DNA from: Epiperipatus broadwayi
Taxonomy: Eukaryota > Onychophora > Udeonychophora > Euonychophora > Peripatidae
Assembly (NCBI GenBank): GCA_028023455.1
Contig: JAQFVV010006336.1
Location: 2,250,224-2,314,223 of the forward strand
Length of the DNA: 64,000 bases
Reading direction: 5' to 3'
The position numbers and the translations under genes are program-made. This document shows positions 37,905 to 48,912 of this stretch, piece after piece; positions within the stretch are counted from its first letter, which is position 1, and every line of letters starts with the position of its first letter. Below the pieces are notes generated by a model. It was given only the letters and a program-made list of their open reading frames with translations, was not told where the DNA came from and ran no database searches.

Positions 37905-38057
37905 TTTGAAATTAAATTGAAAGGCTGCAAACCTCACATGCTTATTATAATTATAATACTTATCTGACAGCCATCATAACATCTGATTGGTTGTCAAATA
38001 AGTATTATAATTATAATAAGCACTACAGGTTTGCAGTCTTTCAATTTAATTTCAAAT
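37905..38057. repeat. 150-bp MITE with TGACAGCC core
   Basis: A near-perfect palindrome: TTTGAAATTAAATTGAAAG opens it and CTTTCAATTTAATTTCAAA closes it, with TTATTATAATTATAATACTT arms inside. The centre reads ATCTGACAGCC...CATCTGATTGG. The element at 61123-61293 shares this centre. Confidence 0.85.
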
Positions 38058-38172
38058 TTGTAAAAAAATAATATTTTTCCATTTTTCTTTTTTCAGTTTC
38101 TTGATTTTAATTGTTGATCAATGAAGATTATTATATATAGAGCTCACAAATAAGTTCTTAATAAGATTTTCA

Positions 38173-38230
38173 TAATATTCCCAACCCCAGATCAGTTTCT
38201 GCTACTGGTTTCCTCAGTGAGATGCTATGA
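38173..38230 (-). ncRNA. Hammerhead ribozyme-like motif, family B copy 1
   Basis: On the minus strand: CTCACTGAGGA (core CTGA-N-GA), AGCCAGTAGC (short weak stem II), AGAAAC, TGATC, then TGGGGTTGGGAATATT. That last segment can pair with AATATCCCGGCACCTCA-type sequence upstream of the core as stem I, as the sister copy shows. Type I hammerheads in PLEs have this order with a very short stem III. Confidence 0.5.
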
Positions 38231-38490
38231 TATACAAGTATTAGATTAATAATATCAAGACAAGTCCAGCACTTTATCTAAATGATAACTATTAAGTAGA
38301 AAATCTATCTAACTTAAATAGTCATATGAGACAGAAGCAAGTTCAGATACACCATATATTAATAATTTTAGCAATATAAAATTGCCAAAGCATTAATAGC
38401 AAAAAATAAAATTACAAAGAAATAAAGTCATATGTCACATGACCTAATTTAACAAGCTTGTATTACAAATGTTATATAATCTAATGCTTG

Positions 38491-38552
38491 AATATCCCGG
38501 CACCTCACTGAGGAAGCCAGTAGCAGAAAACGGTATGGAGTTGGAGATATTC
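38491..38552 (+). ncRNA. Hammerhead ribozyme-like motif, family B copy 2
   Basis: AATATCCCGGCACCTCA is followed by CTGAGGA, the AGCCAGTAGC hairpin, AGAAAAC, GGTA and then TGGAGTTGGAGATATT. The first and last segments pair (AATAT..CC / GG..ATATT), giving a closed stem I around the core. The expected GAAAC reads GAAAAC, so activity is doubtful. Confidence 0.5.
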
Positions 38553-38730
38553 TGCAAAGTTTGTTAAGAGCTTATTTATGAGTTCTATATATATAACATT
38601 TGTAACACAATTTTGTTAAATTAGGTCATGTGACATATGACTTGATTTCTTTGTAACCAATGAACTTGTAATTAGACAATAATTGAAAGAAATAAGGTAA
38701 GCTTTGGAGGTGGACAACTAGAAGATATAA

Positions 38731-38735
<5 letters not shown>

Positions 38736-38764
<29 letters not shown>
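38736..38764. repeat. (TA)n microsatellite
   Basis: About 14 TA units. Confidence 0.95.
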
Positions 38765-38766
<2 letters not shown>

Positions 38767-41266
38767 ATAAACATTGACAGTTAATTATCAAATGTTGTAA
38801 TAATGGTTTGAAGCCAATGTATTTTGCTAACAGAGAAAAAAATCTAAAACTATCTACTATATTATAAATGGAAAATCATCATTGAACAGCTTATAGTTTG
38901 CCACAGCCTTCTATATTATAGTTCATATAGTAAGATACACTTTCTGGTAAGATTAATATTTTATTATTTTAAAAATATCTACAAAATGGTCAAATATACT
39001 TATGTGTTTCTAAAATTCCCCCATCAGGTATTTATCACTGCCCTAAAATGCAATTCCAAAAATAAAAATCTTGGGAAGATACAGCCCTAATCTGAGAAAA
39101 TAATGGCACTCGTAGTTTGAAGAAATGTGCCTATAAATAGACCATTGATTACTTTCTTCAAAATTATATCTGTCAATTAAGTATGAAAGGATAAAACATA
39201 CCATGCTGACCAGCCAAAATAAAGAAAAACAAGCATTACTTAGCAGTCTTTTTATTTATTAGCCAGCCAAAAATAATAAATTACTAATTCATTTTTTTTT
39301 TATTTACCAGCCAACAATAAAAAAATCAAGGATAAATAAATAAAACTTTTATTCATTTGCCAGTTGAATAAGAAAACTAAGAATAAACAGACTTTATCAA
39401 TTATTAACATCCTAGATGGTAAGTATGACTGTTTATATGTACACATAACAAAATTTTGTTAATGTAACACATGTTCATAAAATATTTAATACTAATCTAG
39501 CTTATTCTGAAATGCATTATATGTTTATTTGTTCAGGGTAATATTTACATATTCTGAAACTGTAATGGATTATAAAAATATTTGTGGATATCATTAAAGT
39601 ATCAATCAAGCATGGAAGATAAAAGAAACAATTTAGTTTATGGCAATCATAGATGATAATGGAAGTTACTAAAAACCATTACATTATAGAAATGAGCTCA
39701 AATGCCATATTGATGGTGATGCTCTTCATTTTGGCAGAGCCCATCATTTGAAAGAGGGTACTGATGCATTATATTATTGTTAATGCAAGGAATAAAATGT
39801 TGTTGAATTTTAAAATTTATCATGTGTGTAATTTTCATTGGTGATTTTGTCATTCAACCAGGTAGTTAAACTAAATAGCTAAGCAGTACAATAGTTTTTG
39901 TATCCCAAGCTACTACTAAGTAATGATGGGATGACAGTCTAAGGAATAAAGATTGAACCTGAGTTCCTGTTGGTCTGTGATAGATATTGGTTAATTATAC
40001 CATCTCAAACAATTAAAATGCCCAGTGAACTCAGGTTGTTTTGCCTATAGAATAGGAATATCTTCATCAATGAATTATAATAACCAGAAAATATTACTGT
40101 TGCATGGTGAACATTACCAGCAATAGACTTATAAACTGATAATGGTGTTTAACATCCTCATCACCAATGATTATTCCAAGTTCAAAAATAACAGTACAAT
40201 TCCAACATTATTAGATTTTTTTACTTTTTTCCATTCTGAAAATATATTAAATGAGATTTTTAGGAAAAATACTTACAGCTCTTTAATCTTAGCATTATTT
40301 TTTCTAGATTAAATTTTTTATTTATCGTTAATTTTATTTGTACAAATACAATAAAATCACTTTTAGGAAGTTTATACTTTTTTTGTGAACCTTGGTGGTA
40401 ATTTTTTAAAGTTCTAATTTGATTTAATATTAAACTTTTATTCTATATTAAAATTTAATAAATTGAGTTTGGCTTGATAATAATTTAAGTTTGCAAGTAA
40501 AATACATTCTAAAAAATTATAGTTGTTTAAAATTTTTTAAAAAATAATAAATTCAGCAGACAATGAAAACAAAGAACTTTTTTCTCATTAAATGTTGGTT
40601 AGGAGTGTAATCAAATAACAACTGAAAAAAATTATCAAAATGTTTGTTGAATAAAAAGTATGTTTAAAATAGAAATGAATAAATAAAAAAATAAATGTGA
40701 AACTATCAAAATTCTATTAAATTATCTTTTAAATTTTAAATTTCTAGTTTTAAAAATATTTCAAAAATTTAGATTGCTGGTTTAGCATGAAATACTTATA
40801 TTGGTGATTATTTATCTTTTCAACGTATATGTGTTCAAGTGTATCAGTGTAATGAAATAGTGTGGAGAGTGGTGGGTCATGTAAAAGTCTGTGCGCATAT
40901 ACCCTATATATTACATATATAGATACAGGTATATAATAAGCCTGAGTGTTTCAGTTAGTATCACCTTTGTAAATACATTTAATAATCTTTTTCAAAAAGA
41001 GTGACAGCATTATGACCAATGGAATTTATTAACTTCTATTATTAAAAATAAAATATATGCAAATGAAAAGAAAATATATACATGTATTTATTTGAATTTT
41101 AATAATAATCACTATATTTTTAATAAATTCTGCAAAAAATAAAACTTTTTTTGCTATTCCAAAAATTTCTTGAAGTAGCTTCATGAAATAGAACATTAAT
41201 GATCAAATTTCATCAAACAATGTGAGATAAAACTAACTTATCTTTCTTATTGCATTACCAAATGTA
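38765..41266. other. Mostly unannotated DNA
   Basis: Apart from the degenerate tandem repeat at 39190-39400, nothing was assigned. A slightly more complex stretch at 39660-40030 has a phrase pair resembling weak Pol III A and B boxes (ATAGCTAAGCAGT at about 39877; TTGAACCTGAGTTCC at about 39953), which is not enough to call a SINE. Confidence 0.45.
39190..39400. repeat. Degenerate ~50-bp tandem repeat
   Basis: Four loose units start with AGCCAGCC, AGCCAAC or AGTTGAATAA-like phrases, each followed by an A-rich run and then TTTTATTTATT/CATTTGCC. Divergence is high. Confidence 0.45.
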
Positions 41267-41478
41267 TATAATATAATATTAAATCATTTATGCACTTTAT
41301 TATTGTTTTACAAAGCTTTAATTACCATCCTCTTTTATAGTTTTGATTGTTCCAGCAATCTTCTTCAGAATTTTATTTTAAGATATAAAAAAGCTCTGAA
41401 GAAGATAAACTGTAAAAGAGGGTGGTAATTAAAACATTGTAAAACAGTGATAAAGTGTGTAAATGATTTAATATTATA
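41267..41478. repeat. Palindromic element with PLE-like core
   Basis: The arms 41267-41373 and 41385-41478 are reverse complements and include TTAAATCATTTA, then AATTACCATCCTCTTTTA and CTTCTTCAGA. On the minus strand the left arm reads CTGAAGAA, GATTG-CTGGAA-CAATC (a perfect 5-bp stem), then AAAAC. That is hammerhead-like in order, but I could not find a matching stem I. Confidence 0.6.
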
Positions 41479-43331
41479 TAAAAAAACAACTTTTTTTTAT
41501 TATTTGTTGACTATAGGAAATAGTAATCTCTTTATGTTTTTTTAAGTTACTTGTATTTTCTAATGTATTATTAATAGCAGAAACTGGAAGTGCAACATTA
41601 AAGCTTGTGCAGAAAAGTGATTTAAAGTAGAGTTAACTACAAGCACCATCTCTAAACACATAATCATGGTTGAAATATTGCTACCATTGATAAAATAGTA
41701 TACAAATAACACATGTGCAAAAAATAAAATTAATCTATCCATGATTTATTTATTTTGTAAATGTAAAACAATATATTGTTTTTTTTAAAAAAAAAAAAAA
41801 AAAAAAATAGTAATCATAACAGCTTTTCTGTTTTTTTGTTTTTAAAAAAGTTCTGGTTAAAAAGAATTGAATTCTTTTCTGAAAAACTTTCTTTAAATAA
41901 AAATAATAAAAAAAAATCATACATAGTTTAATAAACCAATTCATTTCTATTGAGTTATTTTAAAATAATAAAATCGATAAAATTTAGAACAAAATGAAAA
42001 TTAGCACATTGCTTTTCTGTTAAACACAAATTTAATAACATGGTTTTTTAAAAAAAAAATGTAAGAAATCTTTAAAAAATGTTTTTTTTTTATTGAAAAT
42101 GTTAATATTTGATTTAAAATACATATTTTTTCGATCTTGAAAAACATTTTATTAATTTATATATATATATATAAACTACTGAAAATTGAAATAATGACTT
42201 TGATCATGATAAATTAAAATGGTAAACTTTCTAACGGCATTTGAATGAAAATATTATTACATTATAGAAGAAAAAGTTAAAAGTAAAAACATATATAAAA
42301 ATGAAAATTATTCTGCAAATCAAAATGATTCAATTAGAATTCTGTTGATGTCTTTTAAAAGATTTCTTTTTCAGCTGTCAATTTTTAGTTATTTTAAAAG
42401 AAGATTTTAAAAAAAAAATGTTACTACAAAAGTTACAGATGAGAAAGTTATTGCTTTCCAATTTACTTTTAACTTAATTAATACAACATAATTAAAAACT
42501 TATTTCTAAAACTAATTATCTAAAAGCTATATTTTATTTACTGCCATTTCTAATATACAATAATTATAATTGTGGAATTAAAAATTATAACTAAATCTCA
42601 GTTTGTATATATAATAAGTAAAACAAATACATTTGTTTATAAAACGTTTCACCAATTGTCTCTTCTTTGTTCTGTTTGATAGATTTCTTTATGAAAGCAA
42701 CAAAATTAGATTTCTTTAGTGTTTTTAAGATAATATTGTCACATTTATAGGATCTGCCTCTCGCATATTAATCATGATTAATTTTGCAGCAAATATTTTT
42801 TTAACAAAGTCTATTTTTATTTATTTACTTCGTACGATTAAATTAAAGAGATATGCAATGATATCTCATTCAGTGTCCATAATAGTGTACCAATAGGTCT
42901 TATGATCTTTTCATGGTATTTTTAGAATCTCAGAAAACATGCTATGGATTTTTTTAGAGATTTTGTGTTATATCAATAGAGGGTAAATTTCTCACATATA
43001 TACACTAAACTGATTGACATTAAATTTTTATGAACAATAAAATCAATTGTAACAGTAATATAACTATGATGAAATATAGCATAAGAGCAATGTAGTATGT
43101 GTTGCATCTAATCAATCATGTCCACTGTTTGATCTACCAAGATGCTTAAATTAATTCATATTTTCAAATTAACAGTATAAACTAATCATATCTGTTTTTA
43201 TAATAATTATTAAATCAAAGTCTTTTAAATTGATAAGAATAACAAATTCATCATTATAGTATAAATGCAGAAACCAAGTAAATGAATAACTTGCTTTTGC
43301 TTTTAAGCAATTTAAGTTTAAAACTTAAACC
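41479..43331. other. Unannotated AT-rich DNA
   Basis: Homopolymers only (poly-A at about 41788-41807). Short ORFs here carry no motif. Confidence 0.55.
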
Positions 43332-43940
43332 ATCTAAGCCAGTGATGCACAATCTGTGAATCATGACTCCTCAAGAGGTCACAGAAAAATTGTGGGGGGG
43401 GGGTATGTAAATGTTGAAAAGTTCTGATGATGAATAATAAATTTTTAATTGAAAAAACAAAAACCTACACATTTAAAAAATATATGAAAACTGCTCAGCT
43501 CGTTTTATGTCTGACCAGTTTTGTGTTTAAACAGTATTTTTTATATTCCAATGCACTTATTATAAACAGTACACCATAACAGCACATCACCTTTATTGCT
43601 CTCATTTCTTTTGTTCATTCTCAGAGTATTGTTCTTTTTGCTAGTGATCCTTTTAACATTAATAAATGGCACTACATTCTTGAATGTATATAATTTTTAA
43701 TAGGCTAAAATGTTGTAATTGCTAAATTCAACAGATCTACTAAGAACCAAGTATTTTTATATATTTATTTTTTGCCCAAGATTTATAAATAAATATTTTT
43801 AAACTCTGTTTCTCATTTTTATGTACATGATAAAAATTCAAATTTTTAATGGATAAATGGGTAATAAAAACCAAATGTTCAGAAAAAATTATATATATAT
43901 ATAACAAAATAAAATGTCCGCTAATATTAATAATACAATA

Positions 43941-44399
43941 ATGAAACTTAAATATATTCCAAAGAATGGTAAACAACTTATAATATAATATAAACAAAAA
44001 CTTATAGAGAAATATTTTCAATTATATTCATAATCATTATCAACTCAACTTTCAATAGGAATTGTAGGAATAATAGGAATTGTGATTTTAAATTTGATTT
44101 TGATATAAAAAAGATAAAAATTTTAAGTCAAGAAAGAGATAATGAAAAAAGAAAAATTAAAGAGGCAGTTTTTATTAGTAGATATAAAAATAAAATTATA
44201 AATAGACAGCCAGCAAATGTTAGGATTAATGAATTGTGGAATATTTAAATTGACATGTGTTTCCAGTTGGTAATAGATGACTCAATTTTGAAAGTTAAGT
44301 TGATAATGATTATGACTATAATTGAAAATATTTTTCTATAAGTTTTTATTTACATTATATTATAAGTTGTTTACCATTATTTGAAATATATTTAAGTTT

Positions 44400-44402
<3 letters not shown>
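43941..44402. repeat. Inverted repeats flanking a PLE endonuclease fragment
   Basis: 43941-44055 and 44288-44402 are reverse complements, about 90% by eye, sharing ATGAAACTTAAATATATT, GGTAAACAACTTATAATATA and CATAATCATTATCAACT-type blocks. The PLE C-terminal frame lies exactly between them. This fits PLE terminal repeats in inverted orientation, a known arrangement for the group. Confidence 0.7.
44057..44248 (+). pseudogene. PLE GIY-YIG C-terminal fragment, frame intact
   Basis: An open stretch of 63 codons ends at TAA. It contains FKFDFDIKKIKILSQERDNE and then KRKIKEAVFISRYKNK, followed by IINRQPANVRINELWNI. The pattern ILSQERD..KRKIKEA.FI is the conserved C-terminus of PLE GIY-YIG endonucleases. 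The RT and the GIY/YIG residues themselves are absent. No ATG starts it, so it is a fragment, but the lack of stops suggests it is younger than the other PLE copies here. Confidence 0.65.
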
Positions 44403-44404
<2 letters not shown>

Positions 44405-44451
<47 letters not shown>

Positions 44452-44452
44452 A
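44405..44452. repeat. (TA)n(TG)n microsatellite
   Basis: (TA)n changes to (TG)n, directly abutting the right inverted-repeat arm. Confidence 0.97.
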
Positions 44453-44513
44453 ACAATGAAGAAGATATGTATTTATAGCAATTAAGAAAATACATATTTG
44501 TATGTGATAAAAT

Positions 44514-44727
<214 letters not shown>

Positions 44728-44837
44728 CTTTATATGCTTATAATAGGAATATATCAGCATGTAATGTATCACATAAAATTTCAGTCTGACCATGGGAGGG
44801 CACAAATGTAAAAAGGTTGCACACCAATGATCTAAGC

Positions 44838-45329
44838 TATATTAGCAATTGATCCTTGATTCATGAACCACCTATTAATTGTTACAATAACTTCTGTCAT
44901 AAAATAGAAAACAAAACTAGATTTAGAACACATCTAATTTTTTTTTATTAGTTTTTTTTTTTCATTTGTTTCAAAATTTTCACCACCAGTTATCACTTTT
45001 TTTCTTACTTCATTATGTAAAAGTTATATAATATATATAAACAAAAAGTATTAGCTAATTTCAAAAATTCTCACAAATCCTTCAAATTAACTGAATCAAT
45101 TATCCTGTTAAAATACATACAATATATAAATCAATACATTTGCTTCTGACATTTACTTTTGCATTTTTTTTTAACAACAAAAACAATGTTTATATTGTTT
45201 TTGGAAATGACATTATTTTTCTACTAATTAAACTTAATTTAACTAATAAATTCATTTAAAATAAATTGTTTAATTTTTAAATCAAAATCACATGCAATTA
45301 TTTTATAAGTTCAAATAGGGATGAGTTAT
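44838..45329. other. Unannotated AT-rich DNA
   Basis: Between the hAT insertion and the next PLE remnant; nothing was recognised. Confidence 0.55.
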
Positions 45330-46090
45330 TGGTTATATTATTTATCCCTTTGTCTACTGATTCTTTAGAAAGTATCATTATTAATCATTTTCTGTTTTTA
45401 AAATTATTTGTTAAATATACTGTTGATTATTTATTCTTCTGAAAGAAAAAAATGAAAATTTTTTTAAAATAAAATTGTTTTTGATTTTAATATTAATTGC
45501 ACTATTGAGGAGAATATAATAATTTGTAATTATTTTATTAAACATAAAAATTTAAGAAGTATAATAAAGTCTAACAATTATCGCCTTTTATTCATAAGAA
45601 TTTTTTTTATTGAATTTTTGTTATAGATATAAAAAAACTTAATAATTATAAAAGTAATGCTTATATTCACAGAAGTCAATTTGATTCTGATTATATTTGA
45701 GTTATAATCATGAATTTAGTAGAAATATTATATTTATTAAGAATCTTTATAGGGTTGATATTAATAAAACTTTAAATGTTAGTGAAAATAAACAGCTTAT
45801 TTCTTTATCATCTAAGTCCTCAATTTATAGATTCGTTTATAGGAATCATCATTTATTGGGTAATTTGAAAGTTGTTTAGAAGAAAGACCTTGTCTTAAAT
45901 TTATTATTTAATAATTTAAAATAATCAATTCATGGTAAATGTATTTCTGATAGAGTTTATAAGATTTCTTGTAGTTATCATAAAAAGTATATAGTTACAT
46001 TAACAAAAATCTTTATAAAAGAATTGTTAAACATAAATATCATAACTCAGCTTTGTGGAAAACATCCATTATGCACTGGTAACCAGAAAT
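45330..46090 (+). pseudogene. Penelope-like element remnant (RT motif C to GIY-YIG)
   Basis: Order of motifs on the plus strand: PLSTDSLESIIINHFLFLK, then LFVKYTVDYLFF (about 45404-45439). The latter is RT motif C, where the family has Y-x-DD; the first aspartate is lost. An open frame 45697-45879 contains SSIYRFVYRNHHLLGNLK, part of the linker. Then GKCISDRVYKISCSYHKKYI (about 45934-45993) gives the GIY-like VYK and YIG-like YIV positions. After a one-base shift, KRIVKHKYHNSALWKT follows. Multiple stops and shifts are present. The (TA)n at 46135 truncates the 3' side before the KIKEA helix. Confidence 0.6.
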
Positions 46091-46131
46091 AACAAATAAA
46101 AAACTACTTCTAATCATAGGTTGTTCTGACT

Positions 46132-46134
<3 letters not shown>

Positions 46135-46223
<89 letters not shown>
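46135..46223. repeat. (TA)n microsatellite with one interruption
   Basis: Two (TA)n runs separated by AAGA. It joins the PLE remnant to a hAT end. Confidence 0.97.
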
Positions 46224-46225
<2 letters not shown>

Positions 46226-46290
46226 CAGTGGTGGCGAACCTTTTTGCATCTGCAGTCAAAAAATTTCCAAAAAATATTTATTGAATGATT
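46226..46290 (+). mobile_element. hAT terminal inverted repeat, single end
   Basis: CAGTGGTGGCGAACCTTTTT followed by GCATCTGCAG. This is a close match to the common CAGTGGTG-GCGAACCTTT hAT end and to the right end of the element at 43340-44829. No partner end was found to 48 kb, so the element is truncated or its other end has decayed. Confidence 0.6.
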
Positions 46291-46519
46291 GGCATTCCCT
46301 ACAGTTACTAAATCAAAATATAAAGAACTTAATTATTGCAGTTTTTTAAAAGTTTATAAAACAAAATAATAATAACAATAACAATAATAATTAAACAAAA
46401 TTTCTAAATAAGCTAAATACAAATGAACGATATCTAAAAACAAATAATCTAGCAATTGAAACTTAAATGAAGAGCAGGAAATACCCATTTAATTATTTAA
46501 AAGCCTGAAATTATAATTA

Positions 46520-46562
46520 TACTTGTTTCATGCATAAGAGTCCTCTTCAGTGCAATAATCCA
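46520..46562 (-). ncRNA. Weak hammerhead-like core
   Basis: On the minus strand: GCACTGAAGA, GGACTCTTATGCATG, AAAC. The CTGA-N-GA and AAAC boxes are present, but stem II is poor and no stem I is obvious. Confidence 0.2.
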
Positions 46563-46740
46563 CAATACTCACTTGATGATAAATTTGATTAACCACTGTT
46601 TAACTAAAATCTACCTCAAAGATTATATTCATACATACTAATACTCATTGTAATTCTGCACAGATATAATCCTATACAATGTAGCTCAAGAAGTATCTAA
46701 AAGTTATATAATAATTAACCATACAAATAAAGTGTGGATA

Positions 46741-46935
46741 TTAACTATAATGTTTACCTTGCATCGTGTATATTTTAAGTTGCACACACACACATATATA
46801 TATATATATTGAACCGGGTTCGAATATGTGGATTCGAATCACCAGTCTTTTAGGCAGAGAAGAACATACTCGGAGAGTGTGTATGCCCAAACGATAGCTA
46901 TAACGTATATAATTAGTGTTACATTTCCAGGACAT
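46741..46935 (-). CDS. Unknown ORF downstream of an LTR-like end
   Basis: Minus-strand ATG frame starting MSWKCNTNYIRYSYRLGIHT. The first ~40 codons come from relatively complex sequence; the rest is read through (TA)n and (CA)n. It lies where a gag start would be relative to the LTR-like segment at 47009. No gag motif is recognisable. Confidence 0.2.
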   Translation of the reverse strand: MSWKCNTNYIRYSYRLGIHTLRVCSSLPKRLVIRIHIFEPGSIYIYICVCVQLKIYTMQGKHYS

Positions 46936-46988
46936 AGCTTCTTCTCAGCTGTTGAGCTCAACACCAAGTTCAAAGCACTTTTTTTTGT

Positions 46989-47006
46989 GTATAAACACGG
47001 GCGCCA
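46989..47006 (-). other. Possible tRNA primer-binding site
   Basis: On the minus strand TGGCGCCCGTGTTTATAC begins two bases after the LTR-like end ...GAATAAGCA. TGGCGCCCG is the start of the Lys-tRNA-type primer site used by many LTR elements; the rest does not match further. Confidence 0.4.
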
Positions 47007-47008
47007 GC

Positions 47009-48000
47009 TGCTTATTCTAAAAGAATACTAAAAGAATAGACAATGCACTTTGAATAGTGGCCACTAACTCAACGCCTAAATCCACGACTAGCTCAGTTGT
47101 TTGTAATCACTAATAGATTATACTTAATTAGTGATTAAAATAATTAATAAAAGAATTTGTTAAAAGAATTGATAAAAAGAATTGACTGACAAATAAAGTT
47201 TAATTTTAAAGATAATTTATTAAATAACATTTATTTACTAAATTTAAACATTTTATAATTCTAATAAAAACACACGCATATTTTAAATTAACATTTCTAA
47301 ATAGTTTAAATATTCCTATAGATTTAATAACAAAACACTCTAATTTAACTAATAAATATTGATATAATGATCACACACATTAACTCCTGCACACACATAA
47401 TAATGATAATAAAAGACTACATAGCATTTGAAATTTAATCACACACATATCAATAGTTCATTTATGTATGATATTGAGTTCATATAATTAGAGTCTTCGA
47501 GGATTCACACAAATTAATGAAATGCAATGGCTATTGCAATATAAATGAAAATAAGCAAATGTTTTACCTAGGATTTTGAATGTAGATTTAACACTTTGTT
47601 TTCTTCTTGTTTGTTGTTTCTTCCAGTATGAATGGTTCCAGTATGAATGCTTCCTGCTGGCTGGGATGTTTCCTTGCTGAGTTTCCTGATTTTCACGATT
47701 ATTACTATCGGAGACAAATAGATACTGACGACGATTTTCTAAGATGTTAAGCTGACATTATTTCATGGGCAGATCTGCTGTTTTCTCGGACATCTGGGCT
47801 GGAGATAAACGTGCGTTCCCAAGATCTTCTCAACACTGCATTTTGTTTGTTAACTGCTCAATTAATTTCTGAACTGCACTACTCAATTACATTGTGAACT
47901 GATTGTCTCAACTGATTGTCCGATAAAATATTCAGTATTTATATCAATGACGTGTTTTCTTTTCAATATCCTCCGGCAAATATCTGTTGTCGAAATTCCT
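47009..48000 (-). mobile_element. LTR-like segment of a retrotransposon, truncated
   Basis: The minus strand shows, in order, a TATA box (47945-47934), about 350 bp of GC-richer leader (47910-47570), poly(A)-type AATAAA signals (about 47230-47195) and an end ...AATAAGCA next to a primer-site-like TGGCGCCCG. This is a U3-R-U5 order. The upstream LTR edge and the second LTR were not found, and the interior is cut by a (TA)n tract at 46796-46810. A donor-like CTAG|GTAAAA sits at about 47568. It could instead be a host first exon. Confidence 0.4.
47934..47945 (-). promoter_or_regulatory. TATA box
   Basis: ATATAAATAC on the minus strand, about 30 nt upstream of an ATCAGTT initiator-like sequence. 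Downstream lies GAGTAGTGCAGT, also found downstream of the TATA box at 54487. Confidence 0.4.
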
Positions 48001-48636
48001 TATCAATTAATCCTTTGATAAACGTGTTTTGGAAGATTGCTTAATTAGTAATAGCCATGCAGAGATGTTGTTTTATATTTTAATTAATAACCATTGCCGT
48101 GTTTTTTAATAATAATCTTCTTTAACTTTATAATAACATTTATTCTATTGTTGACAATCGCACATATATACGCACATATATTTTTAATACAATTTACTAT
48201 TAAGTTTTAACATCATTTTTTCTTTAATTAAACTTGAATGAAAAGAGATTTGTATGTTTTAACTTTTTAAATTATATTTTTATGAATACTAATAAAACTA
48301 TTTATTTCCTTTTTGTAAACCTTTAGTTTCATTTCTCAAACCAAGACTCCCTCTCCCCCCTTTTGATTAATTAATTGTAGCTTTTTATTTCAAAACTAAT
48401 GCTAGAAAACTATTTGATTTTTATCCTTTTCTAAAACAAACTGCAATAAACTCTTCAATGTTTAATTTTATGTTTTTCTTTTACGAACGATTATTTTAAT
48501 AATATAATTTTAGATAAAATTATATGTGCCTATATCAATATATATATATATAAAATAAATTCAGATGTCACATGACTTATATATAGCTTGCACTTACATA
48601 TATGTAAAATTAAGAGCATGCTAATGAGCTCTAAAC
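48001..48636. other. Unannotated AT-rich DNA
   Basis: Contains a C/T-rich patch at about 48330-48362 and (TA)n at 48537-48551; nothing further. Confidence 0.5.
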
Positions 48637-48697
48637 AAGCTTTTTTTATGATAAATGCTACTACAAGAGAAGGCATTCAAATCATTTTTATCTTGGA

Positions 48698-48755
48698 TTG
48701 TCCCCATCCCCAGACCAGTTTTGACCTATAGGTCTCTTCAGTGAGGAGTTGGTAC
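48698..48755 (-). ncRNA. Hammerhead ribozyme-like motif, family C copy 1
   Basis: Minus strand: CCAACTCCTCA, CTGAAGA, then GACC-TATA-GGTC as a perfect 4-bp stem II, AAAAC, TGGTC, TGGGGATGGGG. The last segment pairs with CCAACTCC as stem I. Position 7 of the hammerhead core is variable, so CTGAAGA is acceptable. G12 is mutated (AAAAC for GAAAC), which would normally abolish cleavage. Confidence 0.6.
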
Positions 48756-48771
48756 ATTAGATTAAAAAAAA

Positions 48772-48822
48772 ACCCAGACTGGTTTTGACCTATGGGTCTC
48801 TTCAGTTAGGAGTTGGGACATT
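48772..48822 (-). ncRNA. Hammerhead ribozyme-like motif, family C copy 2
   Basis: Minus strand: CCAACTCCTAA, CTGAAGA, GACC-CATA-GGTC stem II, AAAAC, CAGTC, TGGGT. It has the same G12 change as copy 1 and is tandem with it. Confidence 0.55.
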
Positions 48823-48862
48823 AGATAAATGCTTTGCTTGAGTTGGTTTTTTGAATCTAATG

Positions 48863-48912
48863 TACCAACTCCTCACTGAAGAGACCCATAGGTGTAAACC
48901 AGTCTGGGGATA
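48863..48912 (+). ncRNA. Hammerhead ribozyme-like motif, family C copy 3
   Basis: Plus strand: CCAACTCCTCA, CTGAAGA, GACC-CATA-GGTG, TAAAC, CAGTC, TGGGGATAG. Stem II has lost one pair and G12 is T. The other conserved boxes are kept. Confidence 0.55.

Larger units (their letters stand above)
38135..38660. repeat. Nested inverted repeats resembling PLE terminal repeats
   Basis: 38135-38240 and 38491-38592 are reverse complements that share a hammerhead-like block. A second pair, 38412-38482 and 38582-38658, shares CATATGTCACATGACC and AATTTAACAA. The total is about 525 bp with no coding sequence. Inverted terminal repeats with ribozyme cores and the protein gene missing are what deleted PLE copies leave behind. 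Confidence 0.6.

Noticed and set aside
43740-44021. Minus-strand 93-codon ORF
   Set aside because: Lies across the inverted-repeat arm of the composite hAT insertion; no domain and composition-driven.
46805-46850. B-box-like GATTCGAATCC on the minus strand
   Set aside because: No A box at a suitable distance and no tRNA fold; may be part of the retroelement leader.
47085-47110. tRNA A-box-like GACTAGCTCAGTTG
   Set aside because: No B box or cloverleaf follows; lies inside the LTR-like segment.
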